Part shown: positions 7,710-15,331 of the stretch, one piece after another
Numbering within the stretch: the stretch's first letter is position 1
Layout of the letters: each line of letters starts with the position of its first letter
Assembly: GCA_900555035.1 (NCBI GenBank)
Contig: USJX01000044.1
Location: forward strand, 1-24,447
Direction of reading: 5' to 3'
Length of the DNA: 24,447 bases
Origin: an uncultured Prevotella sp.
GTDB lineage: Bacteria; Bacteroidota; Bacteroidia; Bacteroidales; Bacteroidaceae
The notes under the pieces: model-generated
The model's database searches: none
What the model was told of the DNA's origin: nothing
The model's input: only the letters and a program-made list of their open reading frames with translations
Position numbers and translations under genes: made by a program

Positions 7710-9047
7710 ATGAGCAAAATTGTAATTTTAGGAGCCGGCGAGAGCGGCGCAGGTGCTGCCGTGCTGGCCAAGAAGGAGGGATTCGAGGTATTTGTATCAG
7801 ACATGTCGAAGATTAAGGATAACTACAAGAAGCTGATGGATGACCACGACATTGAATGGGAAGAGGGTCACCACACAGAAGAGAAAATCTTAGACGCCGA
7901 CGAAGTGATCAAGAGCCCGGGCATCCCTAAGGAGGCACCGATGGTTCAGAAGCTGATGGCAAAGGGCACTCCTATCATCAGCGAAATTGAGTTTGCCGGA
8001 AGATATACCGACGCCAAGATGATCTGCATCACGGGCAGTAACGGCAAGACTACCACCACTTCGCTGATTTACCACATCATCAAGTCGGCTGGCTACGATG
8101 TAGGCCTGGCTGGAAACATCGGAAAGAGTCTGGCGCTGCAGGTGGCTGAGACTCCTCATAAATACTACGTCATCGAGCTGAGCAGTTTCCAGCTCGACAA
8201 CATGTATGAGTTCCGTGCCAACGTGGCTATCCTGCTCAACATCACCCCCGACCATCTGGACCGCTATGAGTTCAAGATGCAGAACTATACCGATGCCAAA
8301 ATGCGCATCACCCAGAACCAGACAGAGGAAGACAGCTTCATCCTCTGGAACGACGACCCTATCGTGAAGAAGGAACTGGAGAAGTATGACCTCAAGTCGC
8401 ACCTCTGCCCATTCTCCGAATTCCACGAGGAAGGATGCGTGGGCTACATAGAAGACGGCAAGTACAAGCTCAACTTCCCATCAGCCTTCGAGATGCCACA
8501 GGCAGACATGAGCCTGCGTGGCAAGCACAATATCTACAATAGTCTGGCAGCCGGTCTGGCTTGCAACATCGTAGGCATCGACCACGAGACCCTGCACAAG
8601 GGTCTGAGCGATTTCCCAGGCGTAGAGCACCGCCTGGAGAAGGTGGGCAAGTTCCAGGGCGTTTACTACGTGAACGACTCAAAGGCCACCAACGTGGATG
8701 CCTGCTGGTATGCGCTGGAGAGCATGACCACCCCTACCATCCTCATCATCGGCGGTAAGGACAAGGGCAACGACTACAACCAGATCAAGGACCTGGTGAA
8801 GGAGAAATGCTCAGGCATCGTATATCTGGGCGCCGACAACCAGAAGCTGCACGACAACTTCGATGCGCTGGGCATCCCTGTGCGCGATACCCACAGCATG
8901 AAAGACTGCGTGGCAGCCTGCCAGGAGCTGGCAAAACCAGGCGACACCGTATTGCTCAGCCCATGCTGCGCCAGCTTCGACCTGTTCAAGAACATGGAAG
9001 ACCGTGGCGAGCAGTTCAAGGCACTGGCAAGAGCCATCGGAGAATAA
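7710..9047 (+). CDS. murD: UDP-N-acetylmuramoylalanine--D-glutamate ligase MurD
   Basis: MurD adds D-glutamate to UDP-MurNAc-L-alanine in the cytoplasm with ATP hydrolysis. The 445-residue protein starts with a Rossmann-like nucleotide-binding domain (IVILGAGESGAGAAVLAKK). The central ATPase domain has the P-loop GSNGKTT at 109-115, and the ITPDHLDRY block is typical of MurD. The C-terminal domain holds HRLEKVG and NDSKATN, conserved in Mur ligases. The end, LLSPCCASFDLFKNMEDRG, is a family signature. The start at 7710 places the GAGESG loop at the usual distance. The stop-codon region is duplicated just downstream, and a strong hairpin separates the gene from ftsW. Confidence 0.97.
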   Translation: MSKIVILGAGESGAGAAVLAKKEGFEVFVSDMSKIKDNYKKLMDDHDIEWEEGHHTEEKILDADEVIKSPGIPKEAPMVQKLMAKGTPIISEIEFAGRYTDAKMICITGSNGKTTTTSLIYHIIKSAGYDVGLAGNIGKSLALQVAETPHKYYVIELSSFQLDNMYEFRANVAILLNITPDHLDRYEFKMQNYTDAKMRITQNQTEEDSFILWNDDPIVKKELEKYDLKSHLCPFSEFHEEGCVGYIEDGKYKLNFPSAFEMPQADMSLRGKHNIYNSLAAGLACNIVGIDHETLHKGLSDFPGVEHRLEKVGKFQGVYYVNDSKATNVDACWYALESMTTPTILIIGGKDKGNDYNQIKDLVKEKCSGIVYLGADNQKLHDNFDALGIPVRDTHSMKDCVAACQELAKPGDTVLLSPCCASFDLFKNMEDRGEQFKALARAIGE

Positions 9048-9069
9048 GACAGCCATCGGAAAATAAAAT
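9032..9069 (+). repeat. Tandem duplication of the murD stop-codon region
   Basis: AGCCATCGGAGAATAA (9032-9047) contains the last codons and the stop of murD. It is followed at 9051-9066 by AGCCATCGGAAAATAA. The period is 19 bp, with 16 of 19 bases matching. The second copy lies wholly after the stop and is not translated. It is one of several such post-stop duplications in this cluster. Confidence 0.85.
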
Positions 9070-9074
9070 CAATC

Positions 9075-9112
9075 AAGGAGTTAAAGGGTTCACTCAACCA
9101 CTTTAACTCCTT
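9075..9112 (+). other. Intra-operon hairpin between murD and ftsW
   Basis: AAGGAGTTAAAG (9075-9086) pairs perfectly with CTTTAACTCCTT (9101-9112). Inside the loop GGTT and AACC can extend the stem past a single bulged base. Only a short T-rich stretch follows (TTCACTTTC), so it is at most a weak terminator. It lies in the 91-bp gap before ftsW and, like the ftsI-murE hairpin, may set transcript stability or partial attenuation. Confidence 0.75.
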
Positions 9113-9138
9113 CACTTTCAATAACAGATAGAAAAGAA

Positions 9139-10416
9139 ATGAACAATAAGACCATAGGCAATATATTCAAGGGAGACAAGGTAATCTGGATGGTTTTCTT
9201 CTTTCTCTGCATGATCAGTATTGTGGAGGTGTATTCCGCCTCCAGTTCCCTGTCGTACAAGAGCGGCAACTTCATGGCTCCTGTACTCAGACACATCGGC
9301 TTGCTGGGATTGGGCCTGCTCGCCATGATATGTATGCTCAAGGTTAAGTGCAAGTACTTCAAGATAGTAACTCCTTTCGTCTTGCTGCCCTCACTGGGAC
9401 TCCTCGTCTGGGTGCTGGTGGCCGGACAATCTACTAACGGTGCATCCCGATGGATCAACTTCATCGGCATCCAGTTTCAGCCATCCGAGATAGCCAAGGG
9501 AGCGGTGGTACTGGCTGTGGCACAGATTCTGAGTGCCATGCAGACACCCAACGGTGCCGACCGGAGAGCCTTTAAATACGTACTGACGGCTTGCAGCCTG
9601 TTTGTTTTCCTCATCTGTCTGGAGAATCTATCCACAGCCATGCTGCTGTGTATCACCATCCTGTGCATGATGATTATCGGAAGAGTACCGATGAGCCAGA
9701 TAGGCAAGCTCGTGGGAACCGTGCTGATAGGCGTCTGCCTGATTTTTGCAGCCGTGATGATTGTGGGACAGGACAAGGGCGAAACAGCCCAGAAACCAGA
9801 AAACACCCTGACGGAAAACGTGGATCAGGAAGAGGAAGCTCCGGGAACAATAGAGAAGATGTTCCACCGAGCCGACACCTGGAAGGCACGTATTGACAAG
9901 TTTCTGAACTCCAAAACCGTGGCACCTGAAGACGTGGATCTTGACAAGGATGCGCAGGTGGCACATGCCAACATCGCCATCGCCTCATCCAACATCGTGG
10001 GCAAGGGACCTGGCAACTCCGTGGAGCGTGACTTCCTTTCGCAGGCATTCTCCGACTTCATCTATGCCATCATCATCGAGGAGATGGGCATCTGGGGCGC
10101 CATGTTCGTAGCCATGCTCTACATCATCCTTCTTTTCAGAGCGGGCAAGATAGCCAACCGCTGCGAGAACACCTTCCCGGCATTCCTCTGCATGGGTCTT
10201 GCCATCATGCTCGTGATACAGGCACTGTTCAATATGGCAGTGGCTGTGGGTCTGGCTCCAGTTACCGGTCAGCCGCTTCCGCTCATCAGTAGAGGCGGAA
10301 CCTCGACCATCATCAACTGTCTCTATCTGGGAATCATTTTAAGCATCAGTAGAACAGCAAAAAAGAAAGATTTGCCTCAAAATGAAGCAAATATTGACAA
10401 ATTTGCTGCTGCATAA
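9139..10416 (+). CDS. ftsW: Septal peptidoglycan glycosyltransferase FtsW (SEDS family)
   Basis: FtsW is the SEDS-family polymerase that extends glycan strands from lipid II at the septum, in complex with FtsI. The 425-residue chain has about ten hydrophobic segments. Family marks are FQPSEIAKGAVVLAVAQIL in the middle, the GKGPGNS block (normally GxGxGxS) in the large extracytoplasmic loop, and PLISRGGTSTI near the C-terminus. The large loop, from about residue 210 to 300, contains an acidic stretch (ENVDQEEEAPG) that makes it longer than in E. coli. The ATG at 9139 gives a short cytoplasmic tail and then the first membrane helix WMVFFFLCMISIVEVYSAS. A possible weak terminator and a clear promoter follow, so it may end the first transcription unit. 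Confidence 0.95.
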   Translation: MNNKTIGNIFKGDKVIWMVFFFLCMISIVEVYSASSSLSYKSGNFMAPVLRHIGLLGLGLLAMICMLKVKCKYFKIVTPFVLLPSLGLLVWVLVAGQSTNGASRWINFIGIQFQPSEIAKGAVVLAVAQILSAMQTPNGADRRAFKYVLTACSLFVFLICLENLSTAMLLCITILCMMIIGRVPMSQIGKLVGTVLIGVCLIFAAVMIVGQDKGETAQKPENTLTENVDQEEEAPGTIEKMFHRADTWKARIDKFLNSKTVAPEDVDLDKDAQVAHANIAIASSNIVGKGPGNSVERDFLSQAFSDFIYAIIIEEMGIWGAMFVAMLYIILLFRAGKIANRCENTFPAFLCMGLAIMLVIQALFNMAVAVGLAPVTGQPLPLISRGGTSTIINCLYLGIILSISRTAKKKDLPQNEANIDKFAAA

Positions 10417-10440
10417 CAAAAGACTATCTAAAATTAGGTA

Positions 10441-10466
10441 AAAAATGCCATTAAATGGATTTTTTT
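10441..10466 (+). terminator. Weak candidate terminator after ftsW
   Basis: An AT-rich inverted repeat, AAAAATGCCAT with ATGGATTTTTT, is followed by a run of T. The core stem CCAT/ATGG is only four base pairs with one bulged G below it, so it would be inefficient. It directly precedes the murG promoter. Confidence 0.3.
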
Positions 10467-10469
10467 GCT

Positions 10470-10477
10470 TACCTTTG
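10470..10477 (+). promoter_or_regulatory. Internal promoter (-7 element) before murG
   Basis: TACCTTTG matches TAnnTTTG exactly and is identical to the -7 element in front of rsmH. It lies 36 bp before the murG start, in a 97-bp gap. It would start transcription near 10484 and drive murG-murC-ftsQ-ftsA-ftsZ. The -33 position (about 10446-10449) reads TGCC, not TTTG. Confidence 0.6.
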
Positions 10478-10489
10478 CGTGGAATTTAT

Positions 10490-10504
10490 TGACCCTATGG
10501 GTCA
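10490..10504. promoter_or_regulatory. Perfect palindrome in the murG leader
   Basis: TGACCC-TAT-GGGTCA is a perfect 6-bp inverted repeat with a 3-base centre. It is placed between the expected transcription start and the murG ATG at 10514. It could be an operator for a dimeric regulator or a hairpin at the 5' end of the mRNA that controls access to the start codon. I cannot tell which. Confidence 0.5.
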
Positions 10505-10513
10505 GAAACAAGA

Positions 10514-11626
10514 ATGGACATGGACAACGAATTAAGAATCATCATAAGTGGAGGCGGCACAGGCGGTCATATTTTCCCTGCCGTATCCATCGCAAACGCC
10601 ATCAAGGCCAAGCGCCCTGATGCCAAGATTTTGTTTGTAGGAGCACTCGGCAGAATGGAAATGCAGCGTGTTCCTGCAGCTGGTTATGAAATCAAAGGAT
10701 TGCCAATCTGCGGTTTCGACAGAAAGCACTTGCTCAAGAACATCGCCGTGCTCTTCAAAATCTGGAAGAGCCAGCACATGGCCAAGAGCATCATCAAAAA
10801 TTTCAAGCCAATGGCGGCTGTAGGTGTGGGCGGATATGCCAGCGGACCTACACTCAACGTTTGCGCCAGCAAAGGTATTCCTTGCCTCATACAGGAACAG
10901 AACTCATACGCAGGTGTGACCAACAAGCTCCTGGCAAAGAAGGCTGAAAAGATATGCGTGGCTTACGAAGGAATGGAACGTTTCTTCCCAGCCGACAAGA
11001 TTATCATGACGGGTAACCCAGTGCGACAGAATGTGCTGGAGACTACCATCACCAAGGAAGAGGCCAGAAAGCAGTTTGGACTCGACCCTGAGAAAAAGAC
11101 CATCTTGCTCGTGGGCGGCAGCCTAGGTGCAAGAACCATCAACGAGAGTGTGTTGCAGCACCTCGACCTGGTAAAGGAAAGCGGTGTGCAGTTTATCTGG
11201 CAAACAGGTAAGTACTACAACGCTGCCATCATGGAGCAGATGATAGGCAAGGAATTGCCTATGCTCAAGGTTACCGACTTCATCGGCGACATGGGTGCAG
11301 CCTACAAGGCAGCCGACCTGGTTATCAGCCGTGCCGGTGCCAGCAGCATCAGCGAGTTCTGCCTCATCGGCAAGCCAGTGATTCTGGTTCCTAGCCCTAA
11401 CGTGGCAGAAGACCACCAGACCAAGAACGCCATGGCGCTGGTGAACAAAGACGCAGCCATCTACGTGAAGGATGCCGAGGCACCAGAGGTATTGCTGAAA
11501 AAGGCAGTAGATACAGTGAAGGACGAAGCGAAGCTCGCCTCACTCTGTGAGAACATCAAGAAATTAGGTTTAAAGAACTCTGCCGACGTCATTGCCGACG
11601 AAGTCATCAAATTAGCAACAAAGTAA
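10514..11626 (+). CDS. murG: UDP-N-acetylglucosamine--LPS/lipid I transferase MurG (lipid II synthase)
   Basis: MurG adds GlcNAc to lipid I at the cytoplasmic face of the membrane, giving lipid II. The 370-residue chain is a GT-B fold family 28 glycosyltransferase. The N-terminal glycine-rich loop is SGGGTGGHIFPA (residues 12-23). VGVGGYASGP and LIQEQNSYAGVTN follow. The C-terminal half has TGNPVRQ, LVGGSLGARTINE, and the UDP-GlcNAc-binding block ISRAGASSISEFCLIGKP. AEDHQTKNA is the usual end motif. Two in-frame ATGs, at 10514 and 10520, are close together; both are compatible with the family. It is the first gene after the internal promoter, and its stop overlaps the murC start by one base (TAATG). 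Confidence 0.97.
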   Translation: MDMDNELRIIISGGGTGGHIFPAVSIANAIKAKRPDAKILFVGALGRMEMQRVPAAGYEIKGLPICGFDRKHLLKNIAVLFKIWKSQHMAKSIIKNFKPMAAVGVGGYASGPTLNVCASKGIPCLIQEQNSYAGVTNKLLAKKAEKICVAYEGMERFFPADKIIMTGNPVRQNVLETTITKEEARKQFGLDPEKKTILLVGGSLGARTINESVLQHLDLVKESGVQFIWQTGKYYNAAIMEQMIGKELPMLKVTDFIGDMGAAYKAADLVISRAGASSISEFCLIGKPVILVPSPNVAEDHQTKNAMALVNKDAAIYVKDAEAPEVLLKKAVDTVKDEAKLASLCENIKKLGLKNSADVIADEVIKLATK

Positions 11627-13002
11627 TGGAAATCAAAGATATCAAAGCAGTTTATTTTGTAGGAGCTGGCGGCATCGGCATGAGTGCCATTGCAAGATAC
11701 TTCCTCAACAAGAAGTTGGTTGTAGCCGGATATGACAAGACCCCATCCAAACTCACCCATGACTTGGAGAAAGAGGGCATGCTCATCCACTACGAGGAGA
11801 ATGCAGATCTCATCCCTGAGGCCTGCAAGGATGCCAAGAGCACACTGGTGATTTACACACCAGCCATCCCTGCCGAGCACAAGGAGCTGGTTTTCTTCCG
11901 TGAAAACGGCTTCACCATCGAGAAGCGTGCTCAGGTACTGGGAACCCTGACCCGTACACACAAGGGACTGTGCGTGGCAGGCACACACGGCAAGACTTCA
12001 ACATCTACCATGTGCGCCCATATCATGCACCAGAGCCATGTAGATTGCAATGCCTTCCTGGGAGGTATCTCCAAGAACTACGGCACCAACTACATCCTCT
12101 CCGACAAGAGCGACTACGTAGTAATCGAGGCTGATGAGTTCGACCGCAGCTTCCACTGGTTGCGACCATGGATGAGCGTCATCACATCTACCGACCCAGA
12201 CCACCTCGACATCTACGGCACCAAGGAAGCATATCTGGAAAGCTTCCGCCACTACACAGAATTGATTCAGCCGGGCGGTGCCCTCATCATCCACAAAGAC
12301 CTGGAGATGAAGCAGCACGTGCAGGACGGTGTCAAGATATACGAATACAGCCAGGACGAAGGCGACTTCCATGCTGAGAACATCAAGATAGAGAATGGCG
12401 GAATCACATTCGACTTCATCTCTCCTATCGAGAACGTAACAGGCGTGGAACTCGGCCAGCCAGTGCCTATCAACATCACCAACGGTGTGGCAGCAATGGC
12501 AATGGCCCAGCTGAATGGCTGTACAGCCGATGAGCTGCGCAACGGAATGAAGACATACGGAGGCGTGGACCGCCGCTTCGACTTCAAGATCAAGAACGAC
12601 AAGCTCGTATTCCTTTCCGACTACGCTCATCACCCAAAAGAGATTTACCAGAGTGCGAAGAGCATCCGTGAGCTGTACAAAGACCGCAAGATTACCGCTA
12701 TCTTCCAGCCACATCTCTACACCCGCACCCGTGACTTCTACAAGGACTTTGCCAACAGCCTGAGTCTTCTCGACGAAGTCATCCTCTGCGATATCTATCC
12801 AGCGCGCGAGCAGCCTATCCCTGGTGTAACCTCCAAGCTCATCTACGACAACCTGAAGCCAGGCGTAGAGAAGAGCATGATACACAAGGAAGACGTACTC
12901 GACTTGGTGAAGAGCCGAGACTTCGACGTACTTGTCGTTCTGGGAGCTGGCGACCTGGACAACTATGTTCCTCAAATAACAGAAATTTTAGAAAAGAAGT
13001 AA
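11626..13002 (+). CDS. murC: UDP-N-acetylmuramate--L-alanine ligase MurC
   Basis: MurC adds L-alanine to UDP-MurNAc, the first peptide step of peptidoglycan precursor synthesis. The 458-residue protein begins with the nucleotide-binding loop YFVGAGGIGMSAIARY. Its ATPase P-loop is GTHGKTS at 119-125. It also has EADEFDRSFHWL, TSTDPDHLDIYG, the RRFDFK block and DYAHHPKEI, all typical of MurC. The C-terminal domain has FQPHLYTRTRDF and DIYPAREQPIPGV. It overlaps murG by one base, and the ftsQ start follows its stop with no gap, so the three genes are tightly coupled. Confidence 0.97.
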   Translation: MEIKDIKAVYFVGAGGIGMSAIARYFLNKKLVVAGYDKTPSKLTHDLEKEGMLIHYEENADLIPEACKDAKSTLVIYTPAIPAEHKELVFFRENGFTIEKRAQVLGTLTRTHKGLCVAGTHGKTSTSTMCAHIMHQSHVDCNAFLGGISKNYGTNYILSDKSDYVVIEADEFDRSFHWLRPWMSVITSTDPDHLDIYGTKEAYLESFRHYTELIQPGGALIIHKDLEMKQHVQDGVKIYEYSQDEGDFHAENIKIENGGITFDFISPIENVTGVELGQPVPINITNGVAAMAMAQLNGCTADELRNGMKTYGGVDRRFDFKIKNDKLVFLSDYAHHPKEIYQSAKSIRELYKDRKITAIFQPHLYTRTRDFYKDFANSLSLLDEVILCDIYPAREQPIPGVTSKLIYDNLKPGVEKSMIHKEDVLDLVKSRDFDVLVVLGAGDLDNYVPQITEILEKK

Positions 13003-13797
13003 ATGCATATCAATTGGCAGAAAACCATCATCATCACCCTAGACGTGGCACTGGCCACCTACCTGGGCTTCGCTTTCACCAAGTTCAACAAACCTGATGA
13101 AAAGAACCTGGTGTGTACCAAGGTGAACATCAACATACAGGATGAGATGACCAACGGTTTTCTGAATGCAAAGGAAATCAAGAAGAGACTGGAGATGAAG
13201 AGACTCTATCCGCTGGAGAAGCCCCTGAGCGAGGTGAACTCCCGACAGATAGAGGAAGCCCTGAAGACCAGTCCCTTCGTGAAGACCGCAGAATGCTACA
13301 AGACCCAGGAAGGCCTGGTAGATATCTATCTTACCCAGCGCATGCCAATTGTCAGAATCAAGAGCATTAACAACGAGGACTATTATGTAGATGATCATTA
13401 TCAGATCATGCCGAATACCAACTATACAAGCGATATCATCATCGCCACGGGCAACATCAACAAATGGTATGCCCAGAAGTATATCTCACTGGTGAGCAAG
13501 ACTCTGATGACGAACAATCTTTGGAGAAATCAGATTGAGCAGATCAACGTACTGCCCAACAGGGGCATTGAACTTGTACCTCGCGTAGGAAACCACATTA
13601 TATATATAGGTAACCTGCCAGAGAGCAATATCATCAGCAAAAGAGAAAAGGACGTAGAAGCGTTCATCAACAAAAAGATGGACCGACTGGAGAAATTCTA
13701 CAAATATGGCCTATCTCAGGCTGGTTGGAACAAATACTCATACATCAACATTGAGTTTGACAACCAGATTATTTGCAAAAAGCATCACAACAGCTAA
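13003..13797 (+). CDS. ftsQ: Cell division protein FtsQ/DivIB
   Basis: FtsQ is a bitopic divisome protein that binds FtsL and FtsB and links early and late division proteins. This 264-residue chain has a very short cytoplasmic tail and one membrane segment at about 7-24 (KTIIITLDVALATYLGFAF). An extracytoplasmic POTRA-like region follows (FLNAKEIKKRLE, SRQIEEALKTSPFVKTAECYKT), then a beta domain with PIVRIKSINNEDYYVDD. The PFVKTAECYKT block is what I recognise from Bacteroidetes FtsQ. The C-terminus contains NIEFDNQIICKK. The start codon follows the murC stop directly, and ftsA begins 42 bp after its end. Confidence 0.92.
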   Translation: MHINWQKTIIITLDVALATYLGFAFTKFNKPDEKNLVCTKVNINIQDEMTNGFLNAKEIKKRLEMKRLYPLEKPLSEVNSRQIEEALKTSPFVKTAECYKTQEGLVDIYLTQRMPIVRIKSINNEDYYVDDHYQIMPNTNYTSDIIIATGNINKWYAQKYISLVSKTLMTNNLWRNQIEQINVLPNRGIELVPRVGNHIIYIGNLPESNIISKREKDVEAFINKKMDRLEKFYKYGLSQAGWNKYSYINIEFDNQIICKKHHNS

Positions 13798-13839
13798 TTT
13801 AAGGTTAAATAGAAAAAGAAAAAGATAATATATAGGACT

Positions 13840-15285
13840 ATGCCAAAGGAATTTATTGTAGCTATTGAGCTTGGCTCATCTAAGATGACAGGTATAGCAG
13901 GTAAGAAGAATTTGGACGGCAGCATCACTGTACTTACTGTCGTTCAGGAGAATTCATCTTCTTGCATCAGAAAGGGTGTTATCTATAACATCGAAAAGAC
14001 GGGGCAGTGCCTCATCAACATCATCAAGAAGTTGAAGAACATTCTCCAGCAAGACATCACCCAGGTGTATGTGGGTGTGGGAGGCAGATCCATCAGAAGT
14101 CTCAAGAATGTAATCGTAAAGGATCTGCCAGGAGCTTCCATCATTTCGCAAGATATGGTTAACGAGCTCATGGACATCAACAGAAACATGACATATCCGG
14201 ATCAGGAGATTCTGGATGCAGCAACTCAGGAATACAAGATAGACAACCAGTATCAGATTGACCCTGTAGGCATACAGTGCAACCACCTGGAGGGTATCTT
14301 CCTGAATATACTCTGGCGCAAGAACTTCTACAACAACATCAACACTTGCTTCGAAAACGCCAATATCTCTATCGCAGAGATGTACTTGGCTCCTTTGGCT
14401 ATGGCAGACAGTGTTCTTACCGACTCTGAGAAGCGTGCCGGATGTATGCTCGTAGATCTGGGCGCTGATACAACTACCGTATCAGTATATTATAAAGGTA
14501 TATTGCGTCATCTCTCTGTCATTCCGCTGGGTGGCAACAACATCACCAAGGACTTGACATGCCTGCAGCTTGAAGAAGCTGACGCAGAGAGAATGAAGCT
14601 GAAATTTGCCAAGGCTTATACCGACATTGCCAACATGGACCAGACACTACTCTATCCTGTAGATAAGGACAGAAGCGTAGAGAGCAAGAAGTTCATCGAG
14701 ATAGTAGAGGCTCGTGTTGAGGAAATCGTAGAGAATGCCTGGTTCCAGGTTCCTGCGGAATTCTCTGACAAGCTGATGGGCGGCATCATCCTGACAGGCG
14801 GCGGAAGCAACATGCCTGAGATTGATAAGGTTTTCAAGAACCATACACACATCGACAAGGTGCGTATTGCAAAGTTCGTTACCATGACCGTAAACTCAAA
14901 GGATCCGAAAATCAACAACCGCAGTGGTATGATGAATACCATCCTGGGACTCCTGGCCAAGGGCGACATGAACTGCGCCGGCAACGAGTTCGGACAGGAT
15001 CTCTTTGACAACATCGACAACCATACCTCTACCACCGATACCCACAGAACAACCCGCAACCCTAACGATACTGCAGGTTCGGGTGTAGTACTGACTGAGG
15101 AAATCAAGAAGAAGGCAGAGGAAGAGGCTCGCCGCAAGAAAGAACAGGAGGAAGAAGAGGCAAGACGCCTGGCAGAGATTGAGGCAGAGGAAGAAGCCAA
15201 ACGCAGAAAAGAGAACAGCCTCGTCCACAGATTCATGAGAGGATTCAAGAAATTCGTCAAGGATACTATCTCTGAGGAAGAATAA
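13840..15285 (+). CDS. ftsA: Cell division protein FtsA with long charged C-terminal linker
   Basis: FtsA is an actin-like ATPase that anchors FtsZ filaments to the membrane and recruits later divisome proteins. The 481-residue chain starts with the phosphate-1 block IVAIELGSSKMTGIAG. The second phosphate block is MLVDLGADTTTVSVYY, and ILTGGGSNMPEI is the adenosine block. Residues from about 395 on are not found in E. coli FtsA (about 420 residues): a Thr/Asn-rich stretch, then a Lys/Glu/Arg-rich probable single helix or coiled coil at 422-459. The end, LVHRFMRGFKKFVKD, is an amphipathic helix fit for membrane targeting. Within the charged part EEEARRKKE (427-435), EEEARRLAE (438-446) and EEEAKRRKE (450-458) form a near-repeat of 11-12 residues. 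The stop region is tandemly duplicated. Confidence 0.96.
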   Translation: MPKEFIVAIELGSSKMTGIAGKKNLDGSITVLTVVQENSSSCIRKGVIYNIEKTGQCLINIIKKLKNILQQDITQVYVGVGGRSIRSLKNVIVKDLPGASIISQDMVNELMDINRNMTYPDQEILDAATQEYKIDNQYQIDPVGIQCNHLEGIFLNILWRKNFYNNINTCFENANISIAEMYLAPLAMADSVLTDSEKRAGCMLVDLGADTTTVSVYYKGILRHLSVIPLGGNNITKDLTCLQLEEADAERMKLKFAKAYTDIANMDQTLLYPVDKDRSVESKKFIEIVEARVEEIVENAWFQVPAEFSDKLMGGIILTGGGSNMPEIDKVFKNHTHIDKVRIAKFVTMTVNSKDPKINNRSGMMNTILGLLAKGDMNCAGNEFGQDLFDNIDNHTSTTDTHRTTRNPNDTAGSGVVLTEEIKKKAEEEARRKKEQEEEEARRLAEIEAEEEAKRRKENSLVHRFMRGFKKFVKDTISEEE

Positions 15286-15303
15286 GCCTGAGGAAGAACA
15301 AGA
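15272..15303 (+). repeat. Tandem duplication of the ftsA stop-codon region
   Basis: CTGAGGAAGAATAAGC (15272-15287, includes the ftsA stop TAA) is followed directly by CTGAGGAAGAACAAGA (15288-15303). The period is 16 bp, with 14 of 16 bases matching. The stop triplet TAA is CAA in the second copy. As 16 is not a multiple of three, the second copy is not in frame with the first. Confidence 0.85.
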
Positions 15304-15331
15304 AAGAATAACATTTTAGAATTATACTATT

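Noticed and set aside
9627..9636. TATCCACAG, similar to a DnaA box, within ftsW
   Set aside because: A single near-match inside a coding gene with no cluster of boxes and no dnaA or AT-rich unwinding region nearby.
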